From: Sipunculus nudus
Taxonomy: Eukaryota > Annelida > Sipuncula > Golfingiida > Sipunculidae
Direction: 5' to 3'
Assembly (NCBI GenBank): GCA_026874595.1
Contig: CM049311.1
Location: forward strand, 62,335,453-62,399,452
Length of the DNA: 64,000 bases
The notes under the pieces: generated by a model
Database searches by the model: none
Told to the model about the DNA's origin: nothing
Seen by the model: only the letters and a program-made list of their open reading frames with translations
Shown here: in pieces, positions 1 to 13,339 of the stretch
How the letters are laid out: every line of letters begins with the position of its first letter
How positions within the stretch are numbered: the stretch's first letter is position 1
Program-made: the position numbers and the translations under genes

Positions 1-1111
1 AAAAATTGCACTGACCTGTTCCGATGTGAAAACAGGTAATATTATAGTTTATAAGACACCTGAAAACCTGTACCTCACGTAATGTACTTCTTGTAACCAA
101 TGAGGCCCCAAATTTCACTTCCAGTTTGTAATGTATGTCACTGTGGGTAGAACCCTTCAACTAAATATTAGTTATAATACATGTTGACATGTTGACTGGT
201 TTAAGTTTAAGTGTCATAAATTTTGTAAAGGTTCCTGGTTAAAAAAGTAAATGGTGATATAAATCCCAGAAGTACCTTAGATGTGTGTGGTAGGTGTACT
301 GAATATTACAGCATGCTGTATTACTTCAGACTTCAACAGAACCAGAAGGTATAGTATATATTGGTCTTTTGATAACATTGCAAAGTCCAGTATTTTCGCC
401 TAGTCACTGTGCAGCAACATGGATTCTAACTGAACTTACTTTTATTGTTTATTCTTTATTTGTTAATATGTTTTTTTTTCATCATTTAATTATTTGATGT
501 TATTTAATCATAATGTCATATAAATAATTCACAGTGTGGCCATAGTTCCTTAATACGAAAATAAATAATATTTCTGTAGCTGTGGTTTTTATAGGTTTGT
601 ATGGTGTTCATTTTTTGATGTAGAATAAATATTTCATTATATATTGTTGTTACCGGTAGTAACTTTATGCAGTCCTTAGAATGTATGTGATTGATTAGTA
701 ATATGTCTTTCTTAGAATAAATGTACATCAGGGACAAAATATGGCAGACCTGAGTAACATAACTACTTCAGTAAATCATCTAGAAATAAATCAGTGATTA
801 TGTTGGCACTTAATTATACAGTAATTTAAAATCTCTGGTTTGCCATTTAGCTCCTTATTATATCACCATTTCCAGTGTTTCTCCTGTGAAGTCATAATGA
901 TATTTAGTGTCAAATAAATAATATCTCTTTTTTATAGCTTATAACAGCAAGGCAATTCATATAGGGACATAATATATATTTGAAGTAAAAATATAAATTA
1001 AAAAAAATAAATCATAACCAAAAAAGAAAGAGCTGCTAGTCTTGGTGTAAGATCCGCTGAACTTGAAAACCTGGCTAAGGTTTGTTGGTAATTTAAAGAC
1101 CTTTGTATATG
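1..1111. other. AT-rich non-coding stretch, nothing recognised
   Basis: The stretch is strongly AT-rich with many stops in all frames. No splice-bordered exon, RNA gene or named repeat was recognised. Confidence 0.6.
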
Positions 1112-1346
1112 GGGACCTGGATAATTGAGGGGTAAAATGCTTAGCTGTCTCAGCTGGTGACCTGTGTTTGATCCCCAGTGTGGCTATGAGAGTGGGTTAT
1201 ATTTGCCCGTCCAAGGCCAGTGGTTTTCTCCAGGTTCTCCAGTTTCCTCCACCTCCACCAGTACCTAACGCCACCATCTGAGCCATGGAGAGTGCCTTGA
1301 TTATTTATAATAACTATTTGTATAATCCATGTAAAATAAATATGCT
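1112..1346 (+). mobile_element. tRNA-derived SINE, apparently near full length
   Basis: The left part looks like a pol III promoter: a box A-like stretch around 1128-1150 (gaggggtaaaatgcttagct) and a box B-like stretch at about 1167-1177 (gtttgatcccc). The body carries a 'tttctccaggttctccag' / 'tttcctccacc' core at about 1225-1256. It ends with an AT-rich tail (atttgtataatccatgtaaa). A tRNA-like head, conserved core and specific tail are typical of marine invertebrate SINEs, and the core resembles that of metazoan 'Meta-SINE' families, although that match is from memory. A truncated copy of the tail occurs at 32930-32993, which supports it being a dispersed repeat. Confidence 0.65.
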
Positions 1347-4300
1347 TCTAATTTAACAATGAGCACTCAGTCCCTCCTTATGGCCTCATTCTTTGTGCAT
1401 TGATTGGTCATCAACATAATGAGCTCTGGAACAGAGTTGACAGTGATACTGATTGTCACTACAGGGTAGATGTCTGTGTGTTCTTGAATTTTTAACATCT
1501 CTGTTCAGTACATATGCTAGTTATTTCCAGCAGTGCTGTCAGTATTGGTAAAACCCTGTGGCCGCTACTGTTCACAGCCTGGGAATGCTGTGGTCGATAC
1601 CATGTTTGCACACATTTAATATTAATGCTGTTCTTGGCTGAGAGTAAGGATAGGAATTGATTAGATGATGGCTTGCCTCCCACAATGCATCAGGCACTAT
1701 TGATCCAAACAGGGCCTCCATAGCTGTTGTGATGATCCGCTGACGGCTTTTGATTTTTCCAACTGGTTGGACCTTATTCCACTACCAGCTGGTCCTGGGA
1801 ACCATGACAAAAATACATTCCTGCATCTAGTGATAAACGCACGAGCAGGAGTACCGCACATTCCCACTACCAGGATTTTCCTGGAAATATTTCTAGGAAA
1901 CTATACACAGGGTAAGTCTTCAGCCATTCTGTGGTCTAGGTTTCTGTAGTCTTGCCTATATTGATTCTGCTGTTGTGTGCTATCGTATTTGAGGCAGGTT
2001 GCTCCTGCGCAGTAGCCTTTTTGGATAGAACAGAAGGAAGCCATGTTTGACGGATTCTTATAAACTACACCACCTTCTGATGTAGGTATTAACATCCCTC
2101 TGTTGTAACCCTCATAATCTGTGTATCACTGGGAACCCTAGGTCTGTATGTGGATGATAGCTGTCCACAGATCATTCAGACTTGTCCTCTGTCCTGAATG
2201 TGAGGTCGTTCATCATGATTAAGATGAATTGGGTTGTTATTCGGATCCCTCTACTGTGATCAGTCGGAAAATGTAACAAATGCTGTTTGTAGTGATAGCA
2301 AAATGTATCATGCCTGTGTACATGAATTATTCACATATTATCTGGAAATATCACCATGGTGACACACCACAGAATGACACAGATAAGTTTATTTTTGATC
2401 AGCCTGTCACAGTATAAATAAAAGGAAGAAGTTGAATTAAAAAAAAAATACTGCCTGCAATGATCGCAGCATCATCTGTGGTCTTTACATACACCCTGTG
2501 ATCATCTCATCTGATGGTTGCCTTGTTTTGTGTGTTAGGGATATCTATTATATTTAATACACTAATATTTTATCCTCAGGGTCAATTCCATAAATTATCA
2601 TGCTTAATTATAGAGGAGCATAGGTACAAACACTTGCAAAATATGTTGTAAGTCGACTAGTAAATTATAAATATAACTTTATAAGTTGATGGCTGTTATT
2701 ATTGTCCTTAATTCTATAAAGAATAAAACTAGTCTATATCAGTATATTTCAGATGCTAGAACTATTTTAAAATTCATTCAAATTATATTTTACTTTGTTA
2801 AGACCAGAATTAGTTTCAGTTTAACCTATATGTCTCATCAAGTTGTTTTTATACAAACACTTTTAGTTGCCCTTCATACTTGAGTGCTTCTTAAACGTGT
2901 ACAGTTGCTTTTACTTATATGGTGTATGCTTAGTGATGCTATTAATAAAGTATATAAAAATAGTTTTATGAGTAGAAAATATGTGGGACTAATAATTGTC
3001 TCCTGCATTCTTGGATGTGCTGTTATGGTAAAGCAGCTTTTGTCATGTTTAAAATCAGAATATTTTTTTATCATCACATTATTAAAAATGTAACGCATCT
3101 GTCATTATAAAAATTGGTGGCCTTCATCATAGTCTTGAGTATGTTTCAGTTCAGTACACATGGGCTGTCCCTTTAACCGTACACTCTACTTCATGTGTTT
3201 GTACACATGCACACTAAATGATAACTTAAGTTCCAGACTTTGAAAACACAGTTTTAGGGATATGGCCTTTCTGGCCACATTTGTGCAGAATTAGCAAGGG
3301 CTTTTGTTTTGCTGAATTGGAGCTGACAGTGCACCCAGCTAGACCTGTGTTTGTAAGAGGTATGCACACCAAACAATGAAATGTTCACTTAAATATATAA
3401 AAACAGTGCTTTTACCTAACTTCTCAAGAGAAATACCACAATTAACTTTCATACCCCCCCCCCCCCAAAGAGGTTATTTTTTCACCTCTGTCTACCTGTT
3501 TGCTCTTTTTTTCTGTTAGTAAGATTATACAAAAACAACAACAACAATTTTCATGAAACTTTTTTTGGGGTCGGCCATGAGTAAGGGTAGAATTTGTGTG
3601 GAGATCTATAGAGAAGTTGACCCAGTGGGATTATGTGACCCTTGAAGAGTTATAATCTTCACTGTGTGTCATTCTGGTTTATCAATATTAGCTTTATTCT
3701 TTTTATTTCCCTTTAATTTCTTCTTTCTGGAGCAGTTGTGTCTAATCTCAGGTGTTCTCTTCTCTAGTTCTGTATAAATGAGATTCATAAAAATTGCACA
3801 GAATACTTTATAATTTTCTGAGGCTTATATTGAAACATTGTGATATCCATTGAATTTTATCTGAATCAGAAATATATCATGATATACATCTTGAGGTTTA
3901 TCACCCAATAATAATGTAAGAGAAAAGATGTGCTGATCTTGGGGGGTTATGGATAGGAGGGTTTCAGTTGTAAGACATGCAGACTTGTCATGTCTCATAC
4001 AAAAAATTCAGAGGGTAGATAGATTCATTTAATTACAAATGGGGAGCAGAGAGTAGCTTTTCATTTGGTACACATCTTAGGATTGCATGAGCCATAAATG
4101 AGTAGCAAACCATGATCACTGCCTGACGCAAAAATATTATACTTTGTATATTTAAACAATAATTATAATTTTTAATTACTTATCATGCCATTATACTTCA
4201 AGATTGGTAAACAGACAAGCAGTGTTGGTGGGTACCTTCGTGAACTGGGTGCAGTGTTTGGACAGTATTAGTGTAAAACAGAGGAATATATTGAAGGAAA

Positions 4301-4511
4301 AGTGAAGTGAATAAGGTATGAAATGAAACCTTAGAAACCTGACCATAATAATATAGTGAAAATGAAAGTACTTTGATTCTCAGATATAAGGGTTAAGTAT
4401 TTTGCTACAGTTTGGTAATTTCACCTTTTGAATTTGAAATTAGGCCATTACATATAAGTGAACTTCATCACATGTCACAATAAGTTTCAATTTTTACTGT
4501 TACTACGGTAT
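1347..4511. other. Non-coding AT-rich stretch with a poly-C run
   Basis: No convincing exon or named repeat was seen. A run of 13 C occurs at 3454-3466. The short open frames here are AT-rich and lack codon-like composition. Confidence 0.55.
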
Positions 4512-5014
4512 GGCCAATAAGCCTGTCATGACTATTTACAGTTTTTGACAATACAATACACATCATGATACTTCAAGTTGATATAACTCATGATACAGTG
4601 GTACGTGTCTGAAAGACCACCTGTTATATAAGACCATCTAACTTTAAAAAAAATGACCATTTGGCACAATATTAATCATAGATGACAGATTTGCAACTGA
4701 TTTTTAGCAAACCTGTGAGCTTATGCGATGGTGCGGCGGTCCTCAAGCGTCATGTGTCGTGAGGCCAATAAGCCTATCATGACTATTTACAGTTTTTGAC
4801 AATACAATACACATCATGATACTTCAAGTTGATATAACTCATGATACAGTGGTACGTGTCTGAAAGACCACCTGTTATATAAGACCATCTAACTTTAAAA
4901 AAAATGACCATTTGGCACAATATTAATCATAGATGACAGATTTGCAACTGATTTTTAGCAAACCTGTGAGCTTATGCGATGGTGCGGCGGTCCTCAAGCG
5001 TCATGTGTCGTGAG
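4512..5014. repeat. Near-perfect tandem duplication, 251-bp unit
   Basis: Copy 1 (4512-4762) and copy 2 (4763-5013) are identical by eye except for one base (gcctGtcatg versus gcctAtcatg). The end of each unit carries the 5' edge of repeat family A (tttttagcaaacctgtgag at 4701 and 4952). The near identity means either a very recent duplication or an assembly artefact. Confidence 0.9.
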
Positions 5015-6101
5015 TCTTGCGTTGTCTGTATGTTAACTTTAGTTATCTCAAAAATGGCAGGAGCTAGCATAACCAAATTTTTTGCAAATAATCAGTCATC
5101 TGAAAAACTCTATCGGATTTTGTTTATTTTTTTTCTAACTGCATTTTCTTATATTTTATAGGGAAAAAGCTTAAAAAGCTTTAAAAATCTTCTCCTCCTA
5201 AACTGTCCAGCCAAATTGTCCAATATTTCACAGAAATGATCCCGGGAACAATCTCTCTCAAGTTTGTTTGAATGGTTCCAGTTCAGAGATTTTTGTGCCG
5301 AGTTACAGGAGGTTGAACTTAGTCATCTGTCCAAGAAAGCACACTAAAATTAAAATCTCAGAAACGGCTAGAGCTATAATCACCAAATTTTATACCAATG
5401 TTTGTCACTTATGTCATATCTGAAATTGAGGTATTGGTGGCGCCACCTACATTGATGTCTTTTTTACAAGCGAAAATGTAATTTTAAACTCTTTAAGCTT
5501 ATACACTGATTTATGATGAAACTGTTAAGCTGATTGGTTTTAACTTTACAAGAATTATTCTATGGTAGGGTTCTGCCAGTTTTATAAGAATAGATTGGGT
5601 AAATACAGCTTTAAAAAAGCATTGTAGCCAATTGAAAAAGGCTTTCTGTGTTTGAAAACAGATTTGACAACATGCTGAGTTTCAGCAGCCAAGTCAAGAG
5701 GTCACTCAGTACAAACAGGTGGGGTTCAGACATCACCATGGCAACTGACCTGGCTCTGGCGGTTGTCTAGACAATGTGTCTAGACATCTAGACACAGCAT
5801 CTAGACGTCTAGACACAATGTATTGATGCAGAATTCCCAGATTATTGGAACTATATCTTTCAGAAAAAAACTTGGTTTGCATTTTAAGTGAATCGGGTTT
5901 ATCATCAGGTCACATGTGAACTGCTGCTGTTTGAAAAATTTTGGTTTGCATTTTTTAGCAAATCTGTGAGCTTATGCAATGGTGTGGCGTCGTCCGTCCT
6001 CTGTCTTGCGTCGTCTGTCGTGCATCATAGCTATCTCAAAAGGGCAGGAGCTAGCATCACCAATTTTTTTGCAAAAGATTTGTCATTAAAAAATTTTCCG
6101 A
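4701..6101 (+). mobile_element. Partial and tandem family A copies (Helentron-like)
   Basis: Family A 5' edges (tttttagc plus a[ag]a[ac/at]ctgtgagcttatgc) start at 4701, 4952 and 5952. Each is followed by 'aaaatggcaggagctagcat' type sequence. The second runs on to about 5560 and includes the GGTGGCGCCACC palindrome at 5436-5447. None of these has its own 3' end before the complete copy at 6102, so they look like truncated or internally repeated versions. Confidence 0.6.
5763..5822. repeat. Short TCTAGAC-rich minisatellite
   Basis: The palindrome-like word gtctagac/tctagac is repeated about six times in 60 bases (tgtctagacaatgtgtctag and neighbours). It sits between two family A fragments. 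Confidence 0.7.
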
Positions 6102-7055
6102 TTTTTAGCGAACCTGTGAGCTTATGCAATGTTGCTGCATCGTCCATTGTGCGTCAGCACGTCGTGCATCGTCTCTAGTTAACCATTCCTGTCTCAAAAA
6201 TGGCAGGAGCTAGCATCACCAAATTTTTTGCAAATAATCAGTCATCAGTCTTCATTTGTTTATTTTTTTCTAACTGCATTTTCTTAGATTATTGCACAGC
6301 GTCCATCTGTTCTTCTGCCTTAGGATAAAAACACTCATATCTCTGCATTGGTTTGACCTATCGACCTGAAATTTTGGATGTGTATACATCTTGGACAGCT
6401 TTCTTGATTTTATGACAGGTGGCTACGCCTACATCACGTTTAAGCAGCAGACATCCAAGCTCATATCTCGGGAACCGTTTTACCAGTTGGGCCAAAATTT
6501 GCATGTGTATAGATCTCCCATAGCTCTTTATCATACTCTAAACTGGTGGCGCCACCTGCACCTGCTACCATTTTTGGCACAGCGTCCGTCTGTTTGTTTG
6601 CCGTGGGCTAAAATCACTTATATCTCAGTAGTAGTTTGACATGTTTGCCTAAAATTTTGCCAGTTTATACATTTTGGACAGCTTTCTTGATTTTGTGGTA
6701 GGTGGCACAACCCACATACACATTTCGGCTGCAGACATCCAGGCTATTATGCAACACACCTCACTCTATCTCCCCATGCCACTCAATCCATGCCTCACTT
6801 CACCGGTCCACTCTAATTTTGGCGGATACAAGTAGTCGCTTGTTGACTACCCGTATTCTAGTTTTTGTGTTGTGTGCACCCATGCTAGAATTTCAGCAGT
6901 AATGTGTTTTAATTGTTTCTTGTTCTAAGTGTTTAGTACTTGCATTGTTCATATACATGTTACACATGTTCTTGAAAAGTAATGGTCTAGCATTGAAGCA
7001 TTATACCTGGTGTAATCTCATTGCACAGGTTCGCATTAGGCCTGTAGGCCTTGTT
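6102..7055 (+). mobile_element. Complete family A element, Helentron/HINE-like, non-autonomous
   Basis: The 5' edge is TTTTTAGCGAACCTGTGAG. GCGAACCTGTG at 6108-6118 returns as its exact inverted copy CACAGGTTCGC at 7024-7034. This is followed by a hairpin, AGGCCT-GT-AGGCCT (7038-7051), and then TGTTAT. A 5' motif, its subterminal inverted copy, a 3' hairpin and T-rich flanks are the described layout of Helentron-associated elements. The element has no long open frame and so needs proteins from elsewhere. GGTGGCGCCACC lies at 6545-6556. A second hairpin ending in CTAG (stem 6832-6837/6845-6850, CTAG 6858-6861) lies inside and may be an older internal terminus. Confidence 0.7.
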
Positions 7056-7514
7056 ATTTTTCAACTTTACCAAATCCCCAAGGCCGAATACTTTTTAGGT
7101 GATTCTCAATTATCACCCACTTGCGGGTGTCAGGGGAAGCTTCCAGTGGTTGCTCAGCGAATGCAAACATCCAGTTAAAATTTAAATCTTTTTGTCACTA
7201 ATGGTGTTTCACCTCATATTCATTGTATTGCACTGAAAGTTTCTGTTTTAATGTGAGCTTACATTTAGATGTAATCTTGAATTCATAATTCTTTTACAAC
7301 ACACAAATACTCCTGTTATGTTGCAAATCAGTATAAATTGTCTACAGTGTTTGAATAGAAAGTCTCCCCTCTCCTACATTATGACTTTGATAATTAGGTC
7401 AAGGTCAAAAATAAATATTAGGTGCATAAATGTCACCTGTAACTACTGCTGTGATCAAAGGTGAGTTTTAAAATCAGCCATATTGCAGATGTAGTGCAAA
7501 ACCTGATAGAAGAA

Positions 7515-7515
7515 A

Positions 7516-7556
<41 letters not shown>
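7515..7556. repeat. Compound (AT)n(GT)n microsatellite
   Basis: Alternating AT passes directly into about 15 GT units. Confidence 0.95.
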
Positions 7557-7557
<1 letters not shown>

Positions 7558-10500
7558 TCATCTTCTGTAAGCCTTCACATCCTTGCGGGTAGGATTAATT
7601 AATTACTGCTATATTGAAATATTTACATGGCAATCTTAGCTCAGAGAAAAGGTAGACACATGCTATATCTGACAAGTGACAACCTGTCATTCCTATCTTT
7701 AATTGCTTCTCTGGTCAGGTGTTTTTTCTAACAAAAACATTTTTGTTGAAACTTTTTCAGGCAGGTGATATTATTAAGAGCAGAGTATGCTTATTATGCT
7801 TAACTGTCCAAGGATAAACCAAATACACCTTCAGTTTCCCATGTCAGGTGTAAACATTGCCAGTAATGCAGAAGTTATTGCTAATATAGACCAGGAACAA
7901 GGCAAAGATCTTGTGCAAGGCAAGTGTATATATACTGTATACCTTCTTATTACCTGTGGATGTTCTGTGTAGGAAAAGTGGCTATGTTAAGTTAGTTTTC
8001 ATTACTTGGAAAATAAATGTCAAAATTAAGTAAATTGGATGAATTTATTTTATCTTCAGCTCATGAATGCCATAAAATTGGTGATTCATAAATTAATATA
8101 GAATACCAGACTATTGTGAAATCCCCCTAGTTATGTTAACTTACCAGGGAAACATGTAGAAGCAAGCAGGTCAATTAGCTTAGAAAGATTTACTGTTATT
8201 GTTTTAAATAAAGAAGGCTGTCCATAGAGGAGTAGTTTTAGCAGCAATGGTGTCCACTGTGGCCAACTCTCTCATTTAATTAAAATCACCTTTCCTCGCT
8301 ACAGAGAGGTAAAAAGCACTCATGATTTGCATTTTGGAATATAAAAAATATCTAAAATTGGAATATGCTGCTTTTATGTAAATAATCAGATATTTTTTAA
8401 TTGACCAAAATGCTTTGCATGCATTACAGACCCATTAATTTAATGATTTGAAAAGCTTAACAGATTGTCCCGGCCTTAAGCTTGTGGACTTGTATGTATC
8501 AGGTTTGCTACAAGATGATTGCAGGTAGATACAGCTCATGACATAGGTCAGAGGTTTTGGTTACCATAACAATATGCTTTGACAGAAAGGAAGTTCTTCT
8601 CATTGTCATTAACTGAAAATTGAAGTCAAGGCTGGACTTATTCCTCATGGGGATCAGATCTTGACTAATCAGTAACTGGTGAAGATCACATCCTTATTGG
8701 GATTCAGTTCAGCCTAGATCCCTATGGCCAGTTTGTTCAGATTGGAATATTGCCATATACTGTGGCCATGCATTCTACATTTCCTCCAGGACACTGTTGC
8801 TTTTTTAGCACTATTTGCTGGCTATCCCAACCAGGGCAGTTGGCATAATGCCAAGAATGTTCTGATCAGTGAGAGTAAAGTATTGCTTGTTTTAAACTTG
8901 GTCAGCCCTAAGATACCAAGATATGTGCTGTAGTATGCAGATGATTGTACGCACATTTCATGACATACTTAACTACAACAACATAATTATAATGATTTTT
9001 TAGTGCACACATCGTTAACTCTCTTTCCCAGTAGTTATTTCATAGTGGTTGGTCATTTCTTACCACAATATGGAACAGTTTTGCTATCGCAAGAGTTGGC
9101 AGGAAATATTGATCAGGGTCCAAAACATATCAGTACAAACGTCTGTTTGTACCTCTGTTCCTATGCCTGTCCCTCCAGCATATCACTTGATGTATTAGTT
9201 CATTCTTGGATGAGATCCCACCCAAAGTCAGACGATGCAGTGATATTGCAGTGATCACAGCCTAGGACTAGGGAAAGATTCATATATATAGATAATTTTA
9301 TCCTAACCATCAAGTGAGTTCAGCCAGCTTTGGTCTCTTTGAGTTAAAAGTTTCTAGACTAGCAGATGAGACACATAACCAGCCTCTTGGTTTTAAATAA
9401 CCTTTTGGTTCTTTCAATTGATTATTTTAGGGCACTGTGCTTGGGGGTTTTATGTATCCACATGAACCGTGCCTTATGTTTCAGTCTCCCGTCCCTCTCA
9501 CAAGTCTCTTGTGTTTAATAATGGATATTTTTCTCTGGTTCAGACCTGATGGCATGCCATGTACTGGGACCTACAGGCTATGCAGTTTCCATGGCAACAA
9601 TAAATGCTTTTACTTTTTCTCAGTGCTAAGATATCTGTGAACAAAGTGTTCTTCACTACACATTCTCTTTTGTTTTAAAAGTATCTAATCAAGATTGACG
9701 GAGCTTTTTTGCAAGAAATTGTGGACAGGTTGAGTTGATGATATTCCTGCTGTTCCTGGGTGGTTAGTTGTAATCAAACATTGAAAAACAAATTTCGTTA
9801 CAGTCTGTAAGAATCTTCAGAATCAGACCTAATAATATCCTCTTTTGGTTCTTTACTTGAGCTAGATAACCTCTTAAATCTCTGACTGATTCATGACAGA
9901 TTTTAATCTTGGCATTTTCTTGCACATGAGAATTCAATAGTAATTTTGTCCAGACAAGTTAAATCTGCATAGTTAGATTGCAATTATGATCTCAAGTATT
10001 TTAAAATCTGCCTGGGTTTGAACTTTGACTGCAACCAAGGAACCACGAAAAGCCCAAGAAATGACATAAATATATGCCATATTTTACTCTCTTGATAAAA
10101 ATAATTTGCTTCAGTTTGTAAACATGATTTCAGGTTACTGTTACTTAATATTTTGTGTTGCTCTTCAATTGATCCTAATTTTCCCTGATTCAGTATTTTA
10201 TACAGCAAATAACATTTAAGGCGAGTTTGATACAGCAGGAAAATAACTTCTGGTAATTACTTGTGATTGTTTTTCATGTGATAACGTAGAAGCTAGTTCC
10301 AATCACTGGGATTAAAATGCCTTCTCAGATTTTGGATTAATTAATTATATTTCTTATTAAGTACATGAATTCTTCAGGGTATTTACTTTGCTTTTTGTTA
10401 TCAGTCTGGATGTTTGCTTATAATTGTTCTCAGTTAATTCCTACATTTTTAATCAATAAATGGATTTTGAAGTAAAAAATATTTCCTAGAATGGGTGAAT

Positions 10501-11340
10501 AGCCCTTTGAGAAGATTTAAGGTAGCTTTTTGATAAGTTGGTTACAGATATTTATTCACATATTCATCTGGTGAAAAATTAGATTATTCTTTTCAGTGTG
10601 TGTATATTAATATATTATTCTTCCCTTAAAGTTGTATTTTTAAATGATATGATAAAGTTATACATAAATACTCATGTTAAAAAATGTTTTTAGAATATGG
10701 TCCTGTTGTAAAACATTAACCTGTCACGTGACATTGTAACTGATATGGATCTTTTTGCATAGGGGTTAAAGGTACACTTTAGATTTTCAAAAAAAAAGAT
10801 ATTCAGCTCTGTATATGAGGTATGTGATATTCAGTGTTTTACTGATCATGTACCGGTAAGGACAGTTTTACAGTGATCACAAACCCTGTCATTAAACAAT
10901 GCATTACATAACGGACATATTGAACTGAAGCTTGTTGTTTATTGATCACCAATTCAGGCATGAAATAATCAATAATTGCATTTACATTTACTTTCATACC
11001 TTTTTTTTTTTTATCAAACTCAGAATTGGACAGATAAACAGTATTTATGAAGCAGTAAGCAGAGTTTAATATGGAAACCACCTAGACAATTTACTGGCAT
11101 ACTGGTTACCATGGAATTTTGTTACAAGGGTAATTCTCTGGTTCTGGTATTTCAGTCTTTTACAAACATGTAGACCTGTTATTAACTGCCATCAGCTTAA
11201 TATTCAAATATTTATATTGCTTACTTATACTCCTTTCTGAATACTTCAACAATAATAATAATATTTATATAGTTATAAAACATCTACATGCACACCACAC
11301 ACGCTCAAAAGCCTGCCCCTACACCTCTCCCTCTCTTTTC

Positions 11341-11349
11341 TTCTCTCTC

Positions 11350-11390
<41 letters not shown>
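11341..11390. repeat. (CT)n microsatellite
   Basis: CT dinucleotides with one short interruption (ggctt). Confidence 0.95.
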
Positions 11391-11392
<2 letters not shown>

Positions 11393-11959
11393 CAATTGAT
11401 CAACAGATTTCAAGTAATTAATCTTTGATCTAAAAAATTTTTGCCAGAGTATGAACTTGCATCATCCTGGTCTAACATGGCCAGCTATCTCTCTTATGTA
11501 TATTGTCATGATAATGCATCATTATCTTATTTAACATGTGTTTGTTCTGAGAGGCACCAATGTGATTTGAATTTAGTGGACAGTTAAAAAATCCATGCTT
11601 CAATATTTTTGTTTATAATGCACACAGTGAGTGGTGTGTGTAACATTTGCGTTCCTTCCCCAATTTAGACCTTAGCACTTAGTGATCTTTACCTGTGTTG
11701 ACAGAGTGGTGTATAGCACACCCATGCACCTGCATAGTGACAACCCTTGTGACCAAGGTAACGACCTTCATGATCATCACTCAAGCACTAAACTACTTCA
11801 TTCTGGCTCACCTGAGTCCATGTTTTATGACTCTCTTACCATAGTGACATCATGTTAATGTTTGATGTTATACATGGGCTGATCTAGGATTTAGGGAAAG
11901 GATGTGTTTACTATTTAAACTGATGTCTTTAAAACTAAATAAGCTTCACAATTGTTGAA

Positions 11960-11974
11960 GGGGGGGGGGGGGGG
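11960..11974. repeat. Poly-G run of 15
   Basis: Uninterrupted G run followed by aaggggagaggg. Length errors are likely here. Confidence 0.95.
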
Positions 11975-13339
11975 AAGGGGAGAGGGGTTCAGACACAAAA
12001 ATATCAGAAAAAACACTGCACACAGGAAATTTGTCTATCTAAAGTGGGGTTTAACAGCACCCTCCCCTTCCCCGTCCACCAGGATTACCCCTGTTATAAA
12101 GAAGAACCTTCTTCATGAGGTTAACAGTTTGAAGTTTTGCTCATTGCTGATTGGTGCCAATAACAGGCAGTGATCATGTCAGTTTGTAAGAATGTTTGAA
12201 TTAAAGACATCCCAGAACTTACTCAAGTGTTTGTAGTCTGGAGGTTTTTTCTTTGTAAGAGGTTCCACTCTGTGTGGTATTAAGGTGTCTTTTTATATGT
12301 CAAGGATATCTCATGTTCTGCCCTCTCATAAAGGGTCACACCAATATTACATCACTGATCTGTTTAGTCATTTAATCCTGATAGAAATCTCTTTGAATAT
12401 TCATTTCCTTATTAACTTTACCATTAATTAAGATTATCCAAATATTTGTAAATGAAAGGGAAAAGGCTTAAATTAATGTAACCTAGACAGATTGCTCTTC
12501 AGTGTAGCTATCGTAAAAAATTTAAAAAAAAGAAGATAGTATTATATGAACAAGAATTTAACCTGTTCTTTAGTTTGGATATTTTTTGTGTGAGAATTGG
12601 GCTTCCTATGGGCTTTTCATATTGGTTGAGTTTACTGGTGAAGCTCCTGGAAGATGCACCTCTACCGACCCTACATGAAACAATTTCAGCTTCCTCATCA
12701 TTAATGGAAAAATGTGTAAAATAATAACACCCCCCCCCCTTAGGACACAATTGACCTCATTCTGACCCTTCAAAACTATAAACAGGTATTTCCAGGGAGC
12801 TTTGTAAGAACTGTTGAGTGCCATCACAATCCTTTATAATATAGATTTTATTTATATGAAAGGAAAACTAAATCATGAAATGAATTCCTGTAGTGATGGA
12901 CTCTTATACTGGCAGGGAATGTCAATGGGAATATGTGGAATCAAGTCAGTTCAAATTTGGAAGTACATTTGAAAAACAAACTCTCCAGGAAAAAAAGTTT
13001 GGAATAGGTTATTGAACTATTCTGCGATTTGAGTTACAGATTACCTTTTCACAGAAAATGTGACATTTAACAAGACTTGTATTTGTGTGTTTTGTGAGTT
13101 CGGACTCTTCTCTATTGATATTGAGACCAGGAATTAATTATAAGCAGTCACAGGTGGGATTTGATAATCTAAATGTTAATTTTATTTCTTATATAAATCT
13201 GCATGATTCTAAACAAGAATTATTAAATATTTTACAACAGAGCTAGAAAATTCTTTTTTCAGTAGAGCAGGATGTTGCAGTATTCAATTAAATCTTATTT
13301 TTTATTTTTATGCTATGAACATATTATTTTTTTATTTTT

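Larger units (their letters stand above)
7056..13339. other. Non-coding stretch with simple repeats
   Basis: No exon with borders and phase that could be supported was found on either strand. Simple repeats are listed separately. Several open frames of 60-80 codons are AT-rich and look like chance. Confidence 0.5.

Noticed and set aside
1128-1190. Possible free-standing tRNA gene
   Set aside because: Box A and box B-like words are present, but acceptor and anticodon stems do not pair, and the sequence continues into a SINE body and tail.
6858-6861. Right end of the A element set at the internal CTAG
   Set aside because: The exact inverted copy of the 5' motif lies further on at 7024-7034, followed by its own hairpin, and the ~190 bp between are shared with the second A copy.
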